A stretch of DNA of 64,000 bases from Pectobacterium atrosepticum (GTDB lineage Bacteria > Pseudomonadota > Gammaproteobacteria > Enterobacterales > Enterobacteriaceae): positions 4,154,001 to 4,218,000 of the forward strand of contig CP036163.1 in NCBI GenBank assembly GCA_019056595.1, given 5' to 3'. Positions 1 to 10,689 of the stretch are shown piece by piece (position 1 is the stretch's first letter; every line of letters starts with the position of its first letter). The position numbers were made by a program, and so were the translations under genes. The notes under the pieces were generated by a model that had not been told where the DNA came from, ran no database searches, and worked only from the letters and a program-made list of their open reading frames with translations.

Positions 1-16
1 GCCCTTCCGGTTTTAA
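1..16 (+). CDS. recR: Possible 3' end of recR (partial)
   Basis: Only the last codons are in the window. In one frame they read Pro-Phe-Arg-Phe-stop, which resembles the Arg-Phe end of enterobacterial RecR, a recombination repair protein. recR lies directly upstream of htpG in E. coli, which is the main support. Five codons cannot prove identity; the preceding sequence is needed. Confidence 0.3.
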
Positions 17-21
17 TCTGT

Positions 22-66
22 CGGCTGCCAGTCGCATCATCTGGTAGCCGCAGTCATCTTTTCTTC
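22..66 (+). terminator. Hairpin between recR end and htpG
   Basis: Nine-base arms at 22-30 and 42-50 pair with one G-U, followed by a loose T-rich stretch. It could end the upstream transcript. The T-run is broken, so the call is tentative. Confidence 0.4.
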
Positions 67-100
67 CCCCACGATTTTCTTGATCCGCTGAAATTTACCC

Positions 101-129
101 CTTGAAATCACCTTGGTTTATCCCCATTT
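101..129 (+). promoter_or_regulatory. Sigma-32 heat-shock promoter of htpG
   Basis: CTTGAAA at 101-107 and CCCCATTT at 122-129 are separated by 14 bases. Both match the RpoH consensus (CTTGAAA, CCCCATnT). The gene downstream is the heat-shock chaperone htpG, so the site fits its expected regulation. Confidence 0.9.
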
Positions 130-185
130 GCTACTTATCGTCAGTTTAATCAGCCTGAATAATATTAGGATTGAGGTAAGCAACA

Positions 186-2075
186 ATGAGTATGAAAGGC
201 CAAGAAACTCGCGGGTTCCAGTCCGAAGTTAAGCAACTACTGCATTTGATGATCCATTCGCTTTACTCCAATAAAGAAATTTTTCTGCGTGAATTGATCT
301 CCAACGCCTCTGATGCAGCAGACAAGCTACGTTTCCGTGCGCTGTCCACACCAGAACTGTATGCGGGTGATGGCGACCTGCGCGTGCGCGTGTCTACGGA
401 TAAAGAAAAACGTACTCTGACGATTTCTGACAACGGTATCGGCATGAGCCGTGACGAAGTGATTGATAATCTGGGTACTATTGCAAAATCCGGCACTAAA
501 TCCTTTCTGGAATCCATGGGTTCCGATCAGGTTAAAGATAGCCAACTGATTGGTCAGTTCGGTGTGGGTTTCTACTCTGCCTTCATCGTGGCGGATAAAG
601 TGACCGTGCGTACCCGTGCCGCGGGCGCGAATGCCGATCAGGGCGTGTATTGGGAATCTGCCGGTGAAGGCGATTATACCATTGCTGACATCACTAAAGA
701 CGATCGCGGAACGGAAATCACTCTGCATCTGCGTGAAGGCGAAGACGAGTTTCTGGATGACTGGCGTGTGCGTTCCGTCATCAGCAAATACTCTGACCAT
801 ATCGCGCTGCCGGTAGAAATCGAATCCCAGACAGAAAGCGAAGAAGAAGGTGGTGAGTCCACTGTTAGTTGGGAAAAAATTAACAAGGCACAAGCCCTGT
901 GGACGCGCAGTAAATCTGAAGTCAGCGATGATGAGTACAACGAATTTTATAAGCACATCTCCCATGACTTTACCGATCCGCTGAGCTGGAGCCACAACCG
1001 TGTAGAAGGCAAGCAGGAGTACACCAGCCTGCTCTACATTCCTGCACATGCACCGTGGGATATGTGGAATCGCGATCATAAACACGGTCTAAAATTGTAT
1101 GTTCAGCGTGTCTTCATTATGGATGATGCTGAACAGTTCATGCCGAATTACCTGCGTTTTGTTCGTGGCCTGATTGATTCCAACGATTTGCCGTTGAACG
1201 TTTCCCGTGAGATTTTGCAGGACAGCCGTGTGACGCAGAATTTGCGTAATGCGCTGACCAAACGTGTGCTGCAAATGCTGGACAAACTGGCGAAAGACGA
1301 CGCGGAAAAATATCAAACGTTCTGGCAACAGTTCGGTCTGGTGCTGAAAGAAGGTCCGGCGGAAGACGGTAGCAACCGGGAAGCGATCGCGAAACTGCTG
1401 CGCTTTGCCACCACGCAATCTGATAGTTCAGCGCAGACGGTGTCGCTGGAAGATTACGTTAGTCGCATGGTGGAAGGTCAGGACAAGATCTACTACATCA
1501 CTGCAGACAGCTATGCGGCAGCGAAGAGCAGCCCACACCTGGAGCTGTTCCGTAAGAAAGGCATTGAGGTATTGTTGTTGTCCGAGCGTATTGACGAATG
1601 GATGATGAGCTACCTGACCGAGTTTGACGGTAAATCCTTCCAGTCTGTTAGCAAAGCGGATGATACGTTGGACAAACTGGCTGATGAAGAAAACGATGCG
1701 CAGAAAGAAGCACAAAAAGCGCTGGAGCCGTTTGTCGAGCGTGTGAAAACGCTGCTGGGCGAACGCGTTAAAGACGTGCGTTTCACGTACCGTTTGACCG
1801 ATACGCCTGCAATTGTCGTGACGGATGCCGACGAGATGAGCACGCAGATGGCGAAACTGTTCGCCGCAGCGGGCCAACAAGCGCCGGAAGTGAAGTACAT
1901 TTTTGAACTGAACCCGGAGCACGCGTTAATTAAACGTGCAGCTGACGTTTCTGATGAGGCTGAATTTGGTGAGTGGGTTGAGCTGCTTCTGGATCAGGCT
2001 TTGTTAGCGGAACGCGGAACGCTGGACGATCCAAATCTGTTCATTCGTCGTATGAATCAGCTATTAAGCGCCTGA
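186..2075 (+). CDS. htpG: Molecular chaperone HtpG (bacterial Hsp90)
   Basis: HtpG is the cytosolic ATP-dependent Hsp90 chaperone that remodels client proteins together with DnaK. The 629-residue product has the N-terminal GHKL ATPase domain: ELISNASDA near residue 38, the DNGIGMS nucleotide-binding motif near 82 and GVGFYSAF near 125. The middle domain and C-terminal dimerisation domain follow at the usual length (E. coli 624). Two in-frame ATGs lie at 186 and 192; GAGG at 173-176 is well spaced for 186. A heat-shock promoter precedes the gene and a strong terminator follows. adk comes next, as in E. coli. Identification is secure. Confidence 0.98.
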   Translation: MSMKGQETRGFQSEVKQLLHLMIHSLYSNKEIFLRELISNASDAADKLRFRALSTPELYAGDGDLRVRVSTDKEKRTLTISDNGIGMSRDEVIDNLGTIAKSGTKSFLESMGSDQVKDSQLIGQFGVGFYSAFIVADKVTVRTRAAGANADQGVYWESAGEGDYTIADITKDDRGTEITLHLREGEDEFLDDWRVRSVISKYSDHIALPVEIESQTESEEEGGESTVSWEKINKAQALWTRSKSEVSDDEYNEFYKHISHDFTDPLSWSHNRVEGKQEYTSLLYIPAHAPWDMWNRDHKHGLKLYVQRVFIMDDAEQFMPNYLRFVRGLIDSNDLPLNVSREILQDSRVTQNLRNALTKRVLQMLDKLAKDDAEKYQTFWQQFGLVLKEGPAEDGSNREAIAKLLRFATTQSDSSAQTVSLEDYVSRMVEGQDKIYYITADSYAAAKSSPHLELFRKKGIEVLLLSERIDEWMMSYLTEFDGKSFQSVSKADDTLDKLADEENDAQKEAQKALEPFVERVKTLLGERVKDVRFTYRLTDTPAIVVTDADEMSTQMAKLFAAAGQQAPEVKYIFELNPEHALIKRAADVSDEAEFGEWVELLLDQALLAERGTLDDPNLFIRRMNQLLSA

Positions 2076-2089
2076 TATTGATGTCCTTC

Positions 2090-2125
2090 AGACCCCGGTG
2101 TCAACCGGGGTCTTCTCCGATTTTA
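2090..2125 (+). terminator. Terminator after htpG
   Basis: Perfect 9-bp stem (AGACCCCGG at 2090-2098 with CCGGGGTCT at 2105-2113) with a 6-base loop, followed by a T-rich tract. It ends htpG transcription. Confidence 0.85.
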
Positions 2126-2309
2126 CTCTTCCTTCCTCTGACGAGGGTTTCTTCGTCTACACTGAATGGCAACATTAGGCAGACGGCAAACCGTATTTTT
2201 GGGTATTTGGTTTTTTTTCATCTGCCTACGCGATGCTGAAGCGAGCCAGTTCCTTGAGCATAAGCGTCCAGAATGGTATGGTTCAGCGTTTTTCAAATTT
2301 ATTTTATAA

Positions 2310-2981
<672 letters not shown>

Positions 2982-3012
2982 TTTTTCTAAGCGAATCATA
3001 CCCCGCCATCTG

Positions 3013-3041
3013 AATGCCAGACGATCGTCTGGCATTTTTTT
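3013..3041 (+). terminator. Terminator after adk
   Basis: A 24-base palindrome (3013-3036, centre GATC) made of AATGCCAGAC and its complement is followed by seven Ts. This is a textbook intrinsic terminator. Confidence 0.9.
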
Positions 3042-3203
3042 GTTCTGAAATTCTTGTTTGCTTATTTTTCTCTATTGATAGCATCGGCTTTACCCCTGCT
3101 ATCTACCCGTATTTGTTTAGCTTTTTTTCGCTACAATAGGAATCTGATGTTACGCACTGGTGGGCTGAAAGAAAGCCTGCTTCTCCATAAAAGGAAGACG
3201 GCG

Positions 3204-4166
3204 ATGAAACAAGAGAAATACGGCGTGCTGATGGTGAACTTAGGGACACCTGATGCCCCGACGCCGCAGGCGGTGAGGCGTTATCTGGCTGAGTTTCTGA
3301 GCGACCGCCGCGTAGTGGATACACCGCGTTTGCTATGGTGGCCGTTGCTGCGCGGTATCATCCTGCCAATTCGCTCACCACGAGTGGCGAAGCTCTATCA
3401 ATCTGTCTGGATGGAAGGCGGATCGCCGCTGTTGGTGATTAGCCGTCGACAGCATCAGGCGCTGGCTGCACGTATGCCAGACACGCCTGTTGAGCTAGGC
3501 ATGAGCTATGGTTCGCCCAGCTTGCGTTCAGCGCTGGATAAGCTGCTGGCGCAGGGCGTAACGCAACTGGTGGTTTTGCCCATGTATCCGCAATATTCCT
3601 GTTCAACGACCGCCGCGGTATGGGATGGGCTTGCTGCGCAACTGCGTGATAATCGGCAGTTGCCTGCGATTCGCTTTATCCGTGATTACGCTGAACATCC
3701 TGCTTATATTGCGGCCTTGAAGCACCGTGTTGAGCAGTCTTTTGCGGAGCATGGTGAGCCGGACAGATTGGTGATCTCCTATCACGGCATTCCCGTGCGT
3801 TATGCCAATGAAGGGGATGACTATCCGCAGCGCTGTCGGGCGACGACTGAGGCGCTGATTGCCGCGCTGGGGCTGCCGGAAGGCAAAATAATGATGACCT
3901 TCCAGTCGCGTTTTGGCCGTGAACCCTGGCTAACGCCGTACACGGATGAAACCATGCAGGGATTACCCGCACAGGGAATCAAGCACATTCAGATTATGTG
4001 CCCTGGTTTTGCTGCGGACTGTCTGGAAACGCTGGAAGAGATTCAAGAACAGAACCGTGAAATCTTCCTGCACGCTGGTGGAGAAGCATTCCACTATATT
4101 CCTGCGCTCAATGACGATCCGCTACATATCGATCTGCTGGAACAGCTAGTTGGAAAAGTAGAATAG
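3204..4166 (+). CDS. hemH: Ferrochelatase
   Basis: Ferrochelatase inserts ferrous iron into protoporphyrin IX, the last step of protoheme synthesis. The 320-residue product starts at the ATG at 3204, behind AGGAAG at 3191-3196; it begins with [16 protein letters not shown], matching the family N terminus. The reading frame is open upstream to 3054, but those extra 50 residues do not look like HemH. The metal-site histidine lies in [11 protein letters not shown] and the conserved [14 protein letters not shown] follows. It is followed by a bidirectional terminator shared with ybaL. The aes and gsk genes that follow hemH in E. coli are absent here. Confidence 0.97.
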   Translation: MKQEKYGVLMVNLGTPDAPTPQAVRRYLAEFLSDRRVVDTPRLLWWPLLRGIILPIRSPRVAKLYQSVWMEGGSPLLVISRRQHQALAARMPDTPVELGMSYGSPSLRSALDKLLAQGVTQLVVLPMYPQYSCSTTAAVWDGLAAQLRDNRQLPAIRFIRDYAEHPAYIAALKHRVEQSFAEHGEPDRLVISYHGIPVRYANEGDDYPQRCRATTEALIAALGLPEGKIMMTFQSRFGREPWLTPYTDETMQGLPAQGIKHIQIMCPGFAADCLETLEEIQEQNREIFLHAGGEAFHYIPALNDDPLHIDLLEQLVGKVE

Positions 4167-4225
4167 GGGAGAGATTACCTTTGTTTGGTAATGCTTGAAA
4201 GCATCATACCTACGTTGAACAGCAT

Positions 4226-4262
4226 AAAAAATGGCGGGCATAATTTGTCCGCCATTTTTGTT
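4226..4262. terminator. Bidirectional terminator between hemH and ybaL
   Basis: AAAAATGGCGG and CCGCCATTTTT flank an 11-base loop. The stem has A-runs on one side and T-runs on the other, so it can terminate both converging genes. Confidence 0.88.
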
Positions 4263-4284
4263 ATTCAGCATGTAGTCGAGCCGT

Positions 4285-5970
4285 TTAGATAGGACACGCC
4301 TGAGGTGCTGGTGGGATTTCATCCAGCTTCAGCAGCGTGATCATGCTGTTGGCTATTTCCCTTTCGCCCATGACTACCTCATTGGCACCGTGCTCGGTAA
4401 TGTAGCTAACTTCATCGTCATAGTGCGCGCGAGCAATAATCTCTAGGTCGGCGCGTTTCTCACGGGCCGCAGCGACGATTTCCCCGGCTTCATAGCCGTT
4501 CGGAATGGTCAGTAATAGCCAACGGGCACAGTCGATACGAGCAATATCCATGACTTCAGGCTTTGTAGCGTTGCCCAACACGGCTTTAATGCCTTGCTCA
4601 CGTAGGGCATCGACGCGTGTACGTGAATTCTCAACCACTACCACGGGAATGCCTGCCTGATGCAATTTGGCGCCAATCAGGCTACCAACGCGGCCATAGC
4701 CGACCAGCAGAGCATGGTTGCACATATCGACAGGAATCTGTTTCTCTTCTTCGATGGCCTCTTCTACGATCTGCTCTTCTATTGTTTCGTTCTTCGCCAG
4801 ATAGCGTTCAAGCAGCGTAAACAGCAGCGGGTTTATCATGATGGAGAGAATGGCACCGGCTAGTACCAGATTTCGACCCTCTTCGGACAACAGCCCCAAC
4901 ACAATGCCGAGTCCGGCTAAAATAAAGGCAAATTCGCCGATCTGCGCCAGACTGGCAGAAATCGTCAATGCTGTCCGTTTTGAGTGGCCAAAGAGGCGAA
5001 CCAGCGCGAAAGCAGCGGCTGACTTACCGAACACGATGATTGCCAGAGTGATCAGCACGGAAACCGGATCGTTCAGCAAGATCATCGGATCAAACAGCAT
5101 GCCGACAGAAACAAAGAACAGTACGGCGAAGGCATCGCGCAGCGGCAGTGTATCGTGAGCAGCCCGCTGACTGAGCTCAGATTCGTTCAGTACCACACCT
5201 GCAAAGAATGCGCCCAGTGCAAAAGAGACATCAAACAGTTTCACTGCGCCAAAGGCGATACCCAGAGCCATCGCTAATACCGCCAGTGTGAAAAGCTCGC
5301 GTGAGCCTGTGCTTGCGCTTTTTGCCAACACCCACGGCACTAGACGGCGACCTACCACAATCATCAGGGTGATAAACGCGATGACTTTACCTATGGTCCA
5401 AGCCAAATCGGCTAGCAGCTTGCTGGTGTCAGCATGCTCAGCCCCGATCATGTCGCCGAAGGCTGGCAGCAGAACCAGCGTAAGCACCATCGCCAGATCT
5501 TCTACGATCAGCCAGCCGATAGCGATTTGGCCACGCTGGCTATCAATAAGCTGGCGTTCTTCCAGCGCACGTAGCAGAACCACTGTACTGGCGGTTGATA
5601 GACAGAGGCCAAAAACCAGGCCGCTCGCCAGGTTCCAGCCCAGCATAGTTGATAACCCCATTCCAAGTAGCGTTGCCACGGCAATCTGGGCTATCGCACC
5701 GGGAATGGCTATAGACTTTACCGCCATGAGGTCTTTCAGCGAGAAGTGCAGGCCAACGCCAAACATCAGCAGGATTACGCCAAGTTCAGCCAGTTCTGAT
5801 GCTAGTGAGGTATCAGCGACAAATCCGGGGGTAAAAGGACCGACAAGTACGCCTGCGGCAAGGTAACCAACAAGGGGAGAGATACGTAGGCGGTGTGCCA
5901 GAATACCAAGGATGAAGGCAAGAACCAGCCCCCCTGCGATAGTAGAAATTAGCGGTGTTGCAGCATGCAT
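4285..5970 (-). CDS. ybaL: Cation:proton antiporter YbaL (CPA2/Kef family)
   Basis: Inner-membrane antiporter of the CPA2 family with an N-terminal transporter domain of about 12 hydrophobic helices (residues 1-395) and a C-terminal RCK/TrkA-N nucleotide-binding domain (about 415-535, VGYGRVGSLIG as the Rossmann glycine motif). The helix motif GLCLSTASTVVLLRALEE and the NESELSQRAAHD segment match YbaL of E. coli almost throughout. The ATG at 5970 gives MHAATPLIS, like E. coli; an in-frame ATG six codons upstream (5988) is possible. Expected product 561 residues. Transported ion is not settled for this family member. It converges on hemH. Confidence 0.95.
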   Translation of the reverse strand: MHAATPLISTIAGGLVLAFILGILAHRLRISPLVGYLAAGVLVGPFTPGFVADTSLASELAELGVILLMFGVGLHFSLKDLMAVKSIAIPGAIAQIAVATLLGMGLSTMLGWNLASGLVFGLCLSTASTVVLLRALEERQLIDSQRGQIAIGWLIVEDLAMVLTLVLLPAFGDMIGAEHADTSKLLADLAWTIGKVIAFITLMIVVGRRLVPWVLAKSASTGSRELFTLAVLAMALGIAFGAVKLFDVSFALGAFFAGVVLNESELSQRAAHDTLPLRDAFAVLFFVSVGMLFDPMILLNDPVSVLITLAIIVFGKSAAAFALVRLFGHSKRTALTISASLAQIGEFAFILAGLGIVLGLLSEEGRNLVLAGAILSIMINPLLFTLLERYLAKNETIEEQIVEEAIEEEKQIPVDMCNHALLVGYGRVGSLIGAKLHQAGIPVVVVENSRTRVDALREQGIKAVLGNATKPEVMDIARIDCARWLLLTIPNGYEAGEIVAAAREKRADLEIIARAHYDDEVSYITEHGANEVVMGEREIANSMITLLKLDEIPPAPQACPI

Positions 5971-6637
5971 CCCAACTCCTTGTGCCATAGATGAAACGTA
6001 ATTGAGCGGATTTACCCTTCTTGCCTTGAAGCTACAGCGTGGTTAGCGGCGCTTACGTACCCTTATCACTCTTATTATGTACCGAAAAGCGTATTGGGAT
6101 TCGTTCGTTTGCTGTCTGGTTGCAACGCCAATTATTCTGGGTATATACAAATTCTATTGCATATAACGAAATGTTGCTTGGATAAAAGTGGTATTTTATG
6201 AAAAATATCAGCTTCTCCAGTTAAAGGTAGTGTAACACAGATTTATGGATGGTTTCTCACGATAAGCATTGATAAACATGCGTAATTATTATGATGGCGT
6301 GATGTTCTTGGTGTGAATTCACTACAAATTTTCCGTGTATTCAACGGAATGATTTTTTCCACCTGTGTAAAAGCCAGAAAACAGAGGATAAACGGTGTGA
6401 TGTTAGGTTATTACGATGAAGTATCCATATTAGCAAGAGTTCGTGACGGTGCGACGACAGTGCCAGGCCAGCGTGATATCACTATAGCGGCTATACCTAA
6501 TCTGATTTTGTCACCTACTGCACATTGCTGACGGATGGCGTGAACGTGCTTGGCGCATTGTTCATCTGGCTGTGATAATTTGTGCAATGAATTTCTCAGT
6601 GGTTCCACTGCAGCTTTAAAATAAACGGAGATTTATC
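5971..6637. other. Gene-poor region between ybaL and ushA
   Basis: About 650 bases are A/T-rich and without a convincing gene. In E. coli the fosmidomycin efflux gene fsr lies here and is absent. A 72-codon open frame at 6313-6531 and an opposing one at 6411-6608 show no ribosome site or recognisable protein similarity. The region must hold the divergent promoters of ybaL and ushA; no strong consensus promoter stood out. Confidence 0.6.
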
Positions 6638-8287
6638 ATGCGCTTTTCAATAAAAGCTCTGGGATGTGCAATGGCAGTATCGCTGGCGTTAACACCTGTT
6701 ATGTCAATGGCTTGGGAAAAAGACAAAACATACGCCATCACTATTTTGCATACGAATGACCACCACGGTCATTTCTGGCATAACGATCACGGCGAATATG
6801 GTTTGGCTGCGCAAAAAACGTTGGTCGATCAGATTCGTCAGGAAGTGGCGAGTAAAGGTGGCAGCGTATTACTGCTTTCCGGCGGTGATATTAATACCGG
6901 CGTTCCTGAGTCCGATTTGCAGGATGCGGAGCCTGATTTTCGTGGTATGAACATGGTTGGCTATGATGCGATGGCACTCGGCAACCACGAATTCGATAAT
7001 CCACTGTCTGTGCTGCGTCAGCAGGAGAAATGGGCAAAATTCCCACTGTTATCGGCCAATATCTACCAAAAAAGCACCGATCAGCGGTTGTTCAAGCCTT
7101 ATGCCCTGTTCGACAAGCAAGGTGTGAAAATCGCAGTTATCGGCCTGACAACGGATGATACGGCCAAATTAGGCAATCCTGAGTATTTTACCGATATCGA
7201 ATTCCGTAATCCTTCGACGGAAGCGAAGCAGGTTGTTGAGCAGTTGCGTAAGAGCGAAAAGCCAGATGTGATCATTGCTGCGACGCACATGGGGCACTAT
7301 GACGATGGTAATCATGGCTCGAATGCACCGGGTGATGTGGAAATGGCGCGTAGCCTGCCTGCTGGATATCTGGACATGATTGTCGGCGGCCACTCGCAGG
7401 ATCCGGTCTGTATGGCGCAGGAAAATAAAAAGCAGGTGGATTATGTGCCGGGCACGCCTTGTGCTCCCGATCGCCAGAATGGTACCTGGATTGTTCAGGC
7501 GCATGAGTGGGGTAAATATGTGGGTCGTGCTGATTTCACATTCCGTAATGGCGAATTGAAACTTGAGCATTATCAGCTGATTCCGATCAACCTGAAGAAA
7601 AAAGTAGAGAAAGACGGCAAGACCGAACGGGTTTTCTATACGCATGAAATCACGCAGGACTCTGACGTCATGAAAATGCTGACGCCGTTCCAGGAAAAAG
7701 GACAGGCGCAGTTGGGCATCAAGATCGGTAGCGTGAAAGGCAAATTGGAAGGCGATCGCAATCAGGTGCGTTTCCGTCAGACCAATCTGGCACACGTGCT
7801 GCTGTCTGCGCAACTTGAGCGAGCAGAGGCCGATTTCGCCATCATGAGCGGCGGTGGAGTACGTGATTCGATTGAATCGGGTGATATCACTTATAAAGAT
7901 GTACTGAAGGTTCAGCCGTTTGCTAACACGCTGGTTTATGTGAATATGAAAGGCAGCGACGTCGAGAAATACCTAGCCGTAGCCGCTAATAAAAAGGTGG
8001 ATTCTGGTGCCTATGCGCAATTCCTTAACGTTAGCCTAACGGCAGACGGACAGGGCGTGCAGAACGTGAAAATCAAAGGTGAGCCGTTGCAGGCAAATAA
8101 AGTTTACCGCATGGCAACGCTGAACTTTAATGCGATGGGGGGGGATGGTTACCCACGTCTTGATAATTTGCCAGGTTATGTGAACACCGGTTTTGTTGAT
8201 GCTGAAGTGCTGAAGCAATATATCGAGAAGCATTCTCCGCTGGATGCGCAAGCTTATGCACCGAAAGGTGAGATTGTTTATAAATAA
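6638..8287 (+). CDS. ushA: Periplasmic UDP-sugar hydrolase / 5'-nucleotidase UshA
   Basis: UshA hydrolyses UDP-sugars and nucleotides in the periplasm to salvage nucleosides and phosphate. The 549-residue precursor starts with a Sec signal peptide (about residues 1-25, ending SMA). The metallophosphatase domain carries the dimetal motifs ILHTNDHHGHF near 36, GGDINTG near 88, GNHEFD near 116 and GGHSQDP near 250. The C-terminal 5'-nucleotidase substrate domain includes FNAMGGDGYP. ATG follows ACGGAG at 6627-6632. A hairpin terminator follows. Strong match to E. coli UshA (550 residues). Confidence 0.97.
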   Translation: MRFSIKALGCAMAVSLALTPVMSMAWEKDKTYAITILHTNDHHGHFWHNDHGEYGLAAQKTLVDQIRQEVASKGGSVLLLSGGDINTGVPESDLQDAEPDFRGMNMVGYDAMALGNHEFDNPLSVLRQQEKWAKFPLLSANIYQKSTDQRLFKPYALFDKQGVKIAVIGLTTDDTAKLGNPEYFTDIEFRNPSTEAKQVVEQLRKSEKPDVIIAATHMGHYDDGNHGSNAPGDVEMARSLPAGYLDMIVGGHSQDPVCMAQENKKQVDYVPGTPCAPDRQNGTWIVQAHEWGKYVGRADFTFRNGELKLEHYQLIPINLKKKVEKDGKTERVFYTHEITQDSDVMKMLTPFQEKGQAQLGIKIGSVKGKLEGDRNQVRFRQTNLAHVLLSAQLERAEADFAIMSGGGVRDSIESGDITYKDVLKVQPFANTLVYVNMKGSDVEKYLAVAANKKVDSGAYAQFLNVSLTADGQGVQNVKIKGEPLQANKVYRMATLNFNAMGGDGYPRLDNLPGYVNTGFVDAEVLKQYIEKHSPLDAQAYAPKGEIVYK

Positions 8288-8299
8288 CTGATAATGATG

Positions 8300-8342
8300 G
8301 CGGTTTTTGTCTCTGTGCTGGTGGCGAAAACCGCTGTTTTTT
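8300..8342 (+). terminator. Terminator after ushA
   Basis: GCGGTTTT (8300-8307) pairs with AAAACCGC (8327-8334) and is followed by a T-run. The loop is long (19 bases), but the stem and T-tract fit an intrinsic terminator. Confidence 0.7.
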
Positions 8343-8517
8343 CTCTGAGATATCTTAAAGAAATAGCGTGGATTTAAGATCTTATTTGCCAAAGTGAAAT
8401 AAATTAATTCATTGGTTTAAATTATAAAAATCCCTTTTTCTTAACGCGCTTTAAAATAATTCCCCCGCAAAATAAATGATACTCCCTGTGCCTTTTATCA
8501 ACGGAGTTATCAAAATA

Positions 8518-10530
8518 ATGAAAAGCGTAAATATTGAAATTAATGTCTGTGATAGTACAGGAAAATCGACGTGTACTGTTCATCCCCCTATTCAGGTCAC
8601 CCCTCATACTTGCTGTCATTCAAATGACGAGGGTGAGGAAGAACCTAATGTTTCGGGTGTTTTCTCCGTATTTGGACGGACTGGTGTTGTCACTGCACAA
8701 TCCGGTGACTATACCGCCGATCAGATTACCGAAACGGCCACCAGAAAATTTGCTACATCGGATGAGAAAGCAGTCTGGAATGCGAAGCAGGCTGCATTAA
8801 TCTCTGGAACAAATATTCGTACGCTCTTTGGCCAATCGTTGTTAGGTAGCGGTGATCTTTCACCAACACCAGCACAAATGGGTGTAGCAGCGGTAGGACA
8901 TACTCATACCACATCGGAAATCACCGACTACACGCAAAAAACGAAACAGCTCATCCATTCCTCATTGGAAGCAGGGGCGGGCATAACGCTGAGTTATAGC
9001 CCTGCGAGTGAGAAAACGGTAATTAGCGCAACGGGCGGAGGCTCTGGCAGCGGCGATTCTGGCTATATTGTCGCCGATCGACAGGGCGCAACGGCAGGGC
9101 AAAATCACGCGTTCAGCATGAGTCCACAAAATAAATTTAATCTCGCGGCGTATGCGCTGAAAGAAGTCGTTGGTGCAGCGAATCAGGTTTATGTGGTTGA
9201 TGATTTCAATGCATCGAGCAAAATTAACTATGAAACAACAAATGATGTTGTTTTTGATGGAAAAATACATCCGAATATTGGCGGAGGTGTTGAGCTTGTT
9301 AAGAACGGTGATTTTTATTCATCGGAGGTGAATTCGGGTAATCGTGCTGTCTCTATTAGTCTACCCAGTGTGTCAATTGTACCCGTAATGACGGCAGACT
9401 CTGATCGCGGTTATATTGCATCGGCATCTTCAATATATTCGCCATCGTATCCTGCATATATCGCATTTGATAGAAATGATTCTAGCCCCAATAACGTGCG
9501 TGACTGCTGGGCCTCAAATCAGAGGCCGACAGACAGTAATCCTCAATGGCTGAGTTTGAAATTCCCTGACCATCAATATATTACTGAGTACGCGATAACA
9601 AACCGTGTATATGCTGGGCTGTCAAATCCAAGGTCATGGGAATTACAAGGGAGTAATAACGATAATGACTGGGCCACTCTGCATGCTGTATCAAACGATG
9701 AAAATAACACATCGGGCGTTATTCGCCGATTTACAGTATCGACTCCGGGGCGATACATGTCGTATCGATTATTGTTCACAGCATCGAATGGCGGCGATAA
9801 TTTTGTTTGCATCAAAGAATTATCGTTGTTCACCGGTTCAAAGATGTTACTTAAAGCGGGTGAGCAATGGTTTACTGTGAGAAATGGAATTCTGTCAAAT
9901 GTTCCTGCTCCAACCAGTGCCAGTGATTTTATTCGTGATGGTTTTATCGCATCAGGAAATATCCAACAATACCCATCCAGTAATATATATTCAGGGGAGG
10001 GAATACATGTTGACGTTCTTTACACACCACAATCCCAGCTATCAATTCAACGCTCTCTGCTCCCTGGTGGATCATGGTCACAAATCAATTCCGCAATCTT
10101 AACAGCTACGCAGACGGGCAGCGGCAAAGTGCGCGTCGCCGTAACGCGAGATCTGATTAACTGGTATGTCTTGCGGAGCGGGGCGTGGGTTGATGTTGGT
10201 GCATTGTCAGCAGATACGGCAGGCGCTACGGTGTTGATTGCTGATGGTATGACGCCAGCCGAGCTTGGTGGGATTACTGCGGCACAGTGGACGCAGTTGT
10301 TCTCATCAAACAATGACGTGCCGGACGCGCTTGCGTTTGCATTCGCACTTGATATCACCGATCCAGCCACAGATGTTGCGACTATTGATCGACTGGTACT
10401 GAACGTCAACGATGCGTCTAGCTGGAAAGTGCAATCCCCTGCGGAAGTGGAAATTCGCTGGCGCACCGACAGTGTGACATTCCGTACCGTGACGGCGGGT
10501 AATTATAAACTGGCGTATCAGGTTCCGTAA
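8518..10530 (+). CDS. Tail-fibre-like protein with discoidin (F5/8 type C) domain, copy 1
   Basis: No gene name is recognised. From the ATG at 8518 (GGAG at 8503-8506) the product has 670 residues; the frame is open from 8476 but no ribosome site serves that start. There is no signal peptide or membrane segment. The N-terminal part has a Cys-Cys motif (HTCCHS, about 33-38), then VFGRTGVVTAQSGDYT and QMGVAAVGHTHTTSEI, motifs common in phage tail-fibre and collar proteins. Residues about 291-439 look like a discoidin fold: IAFDRN, CWASNQ, PQWLSLKF, PRSWELQGSN and a closing ELSLF. The C-terminal 150 residues end in GNYKLAYQVP. A paralogue follows directly. A role in binding surface sugars is inferred from the discoidin part only; how the protein leaves the cell, if it does, is unknown. 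Confidence 0.8.
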   Translation: MKSVNIEINVCDSTGKSTCTVHPPIQVTPHTCCHSNDEGEEEPNVSGVFSVFGRTGVVTAQSGDYTADQITETATRKFATSDEKAVWNAKQAALISGTNIRTLFGQSLLGSGDLSPTPAQMGVAAVGHTHTTSEITDYTQKTKQLIHSSLEAGAGITLSYSPASEKTVISATGGGSGSGDSGYIVADRQGATAGQNHAFSMSPQNKFNLAAYALKEVVGAANQVYVVDDFNASSKINYETTNDVVFDGKIHPNIGGGVELVKNGDFYSSEVNSGNRAVSISLPSVSIVPVMTADSDRGYIASASSIYSPSYPAYIAFDRNDSSPNNVRDCWASNQRPTDSNPQWLSLKFPDHQYITEYAITNRVYAGLSNPRSWELQGSNNDNDWATLHAVSNDENNTSGVIRRFTVSTPGRYMSYRLLFTASNGGDNFVCIKELSLFTGSKMLLKAGEQWFTVRNGILSNVPAPTSASDFIRDGFIASGNIQQYPSSNIYSGEGIHVDVLYTPQSQLSIQRSLLPGGSWSQINSAILTATQTGSGKVRVAVTRDLINWYVLRSGAWVDVGALSADTAGATVLIADGMTPAELGGITAAQWTQLFSSNNDVPDALAFAFALDITDPATDVATIDRLVLNVNDASSWKVQSPAEVEIRWRTDSVTFRTVTAGNYKLAYQVP

Positions 10531-10557
10531 TTCTTCTCCCTACTGCCTATTCCAATG

Positions 10558-10583
10558 GCCGTGTATATCGCGGCTTTTTTTTC
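10558..10583 (+). terminator. Terminator after copy 1
   Basis: GCCG and CGGC arms around a 9-base centre are followed by eight Ts. The short stem is GC-rich and lies right after the stop codon region. Confidence 0.65.
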
Positions 10584-10689
10584 ATCTGTGTTTTATATAA
10601 AAGAATAAATTATTAAAACGCTTTAAAATAATACTCTCTCTAAATAAACGACACTTCTGATGCCTTTTATCAATGGAGCCATCAGTACT

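Noticed and set aside
327-1085. Long antisense frames inside htpG, gyrA, nrdA, btsT, hybO and similar genes
   Set aside because: They are shadows of strongly conserved genes on the other strand.
3054-3203. Extra 50 codons upstream of hemH in the same frame
   Set aside because: No similarity to ferrochelatase N termini and a good ribosome site serves the ATG at 3204.
6313-6608. Small overlapping frames between ybaL and ushA
   Set aside because: No ribosome site and no recognisable protein similarity; likely chance frames.
8476-8517. Upstream start for tail-fibre copy 1 (and 10660 for copy 2)
   Set aside because: No ribosome site precedes either, while GGAG precedes the inner ATG in both copies; the shared bases are explained by the duplicated leader.
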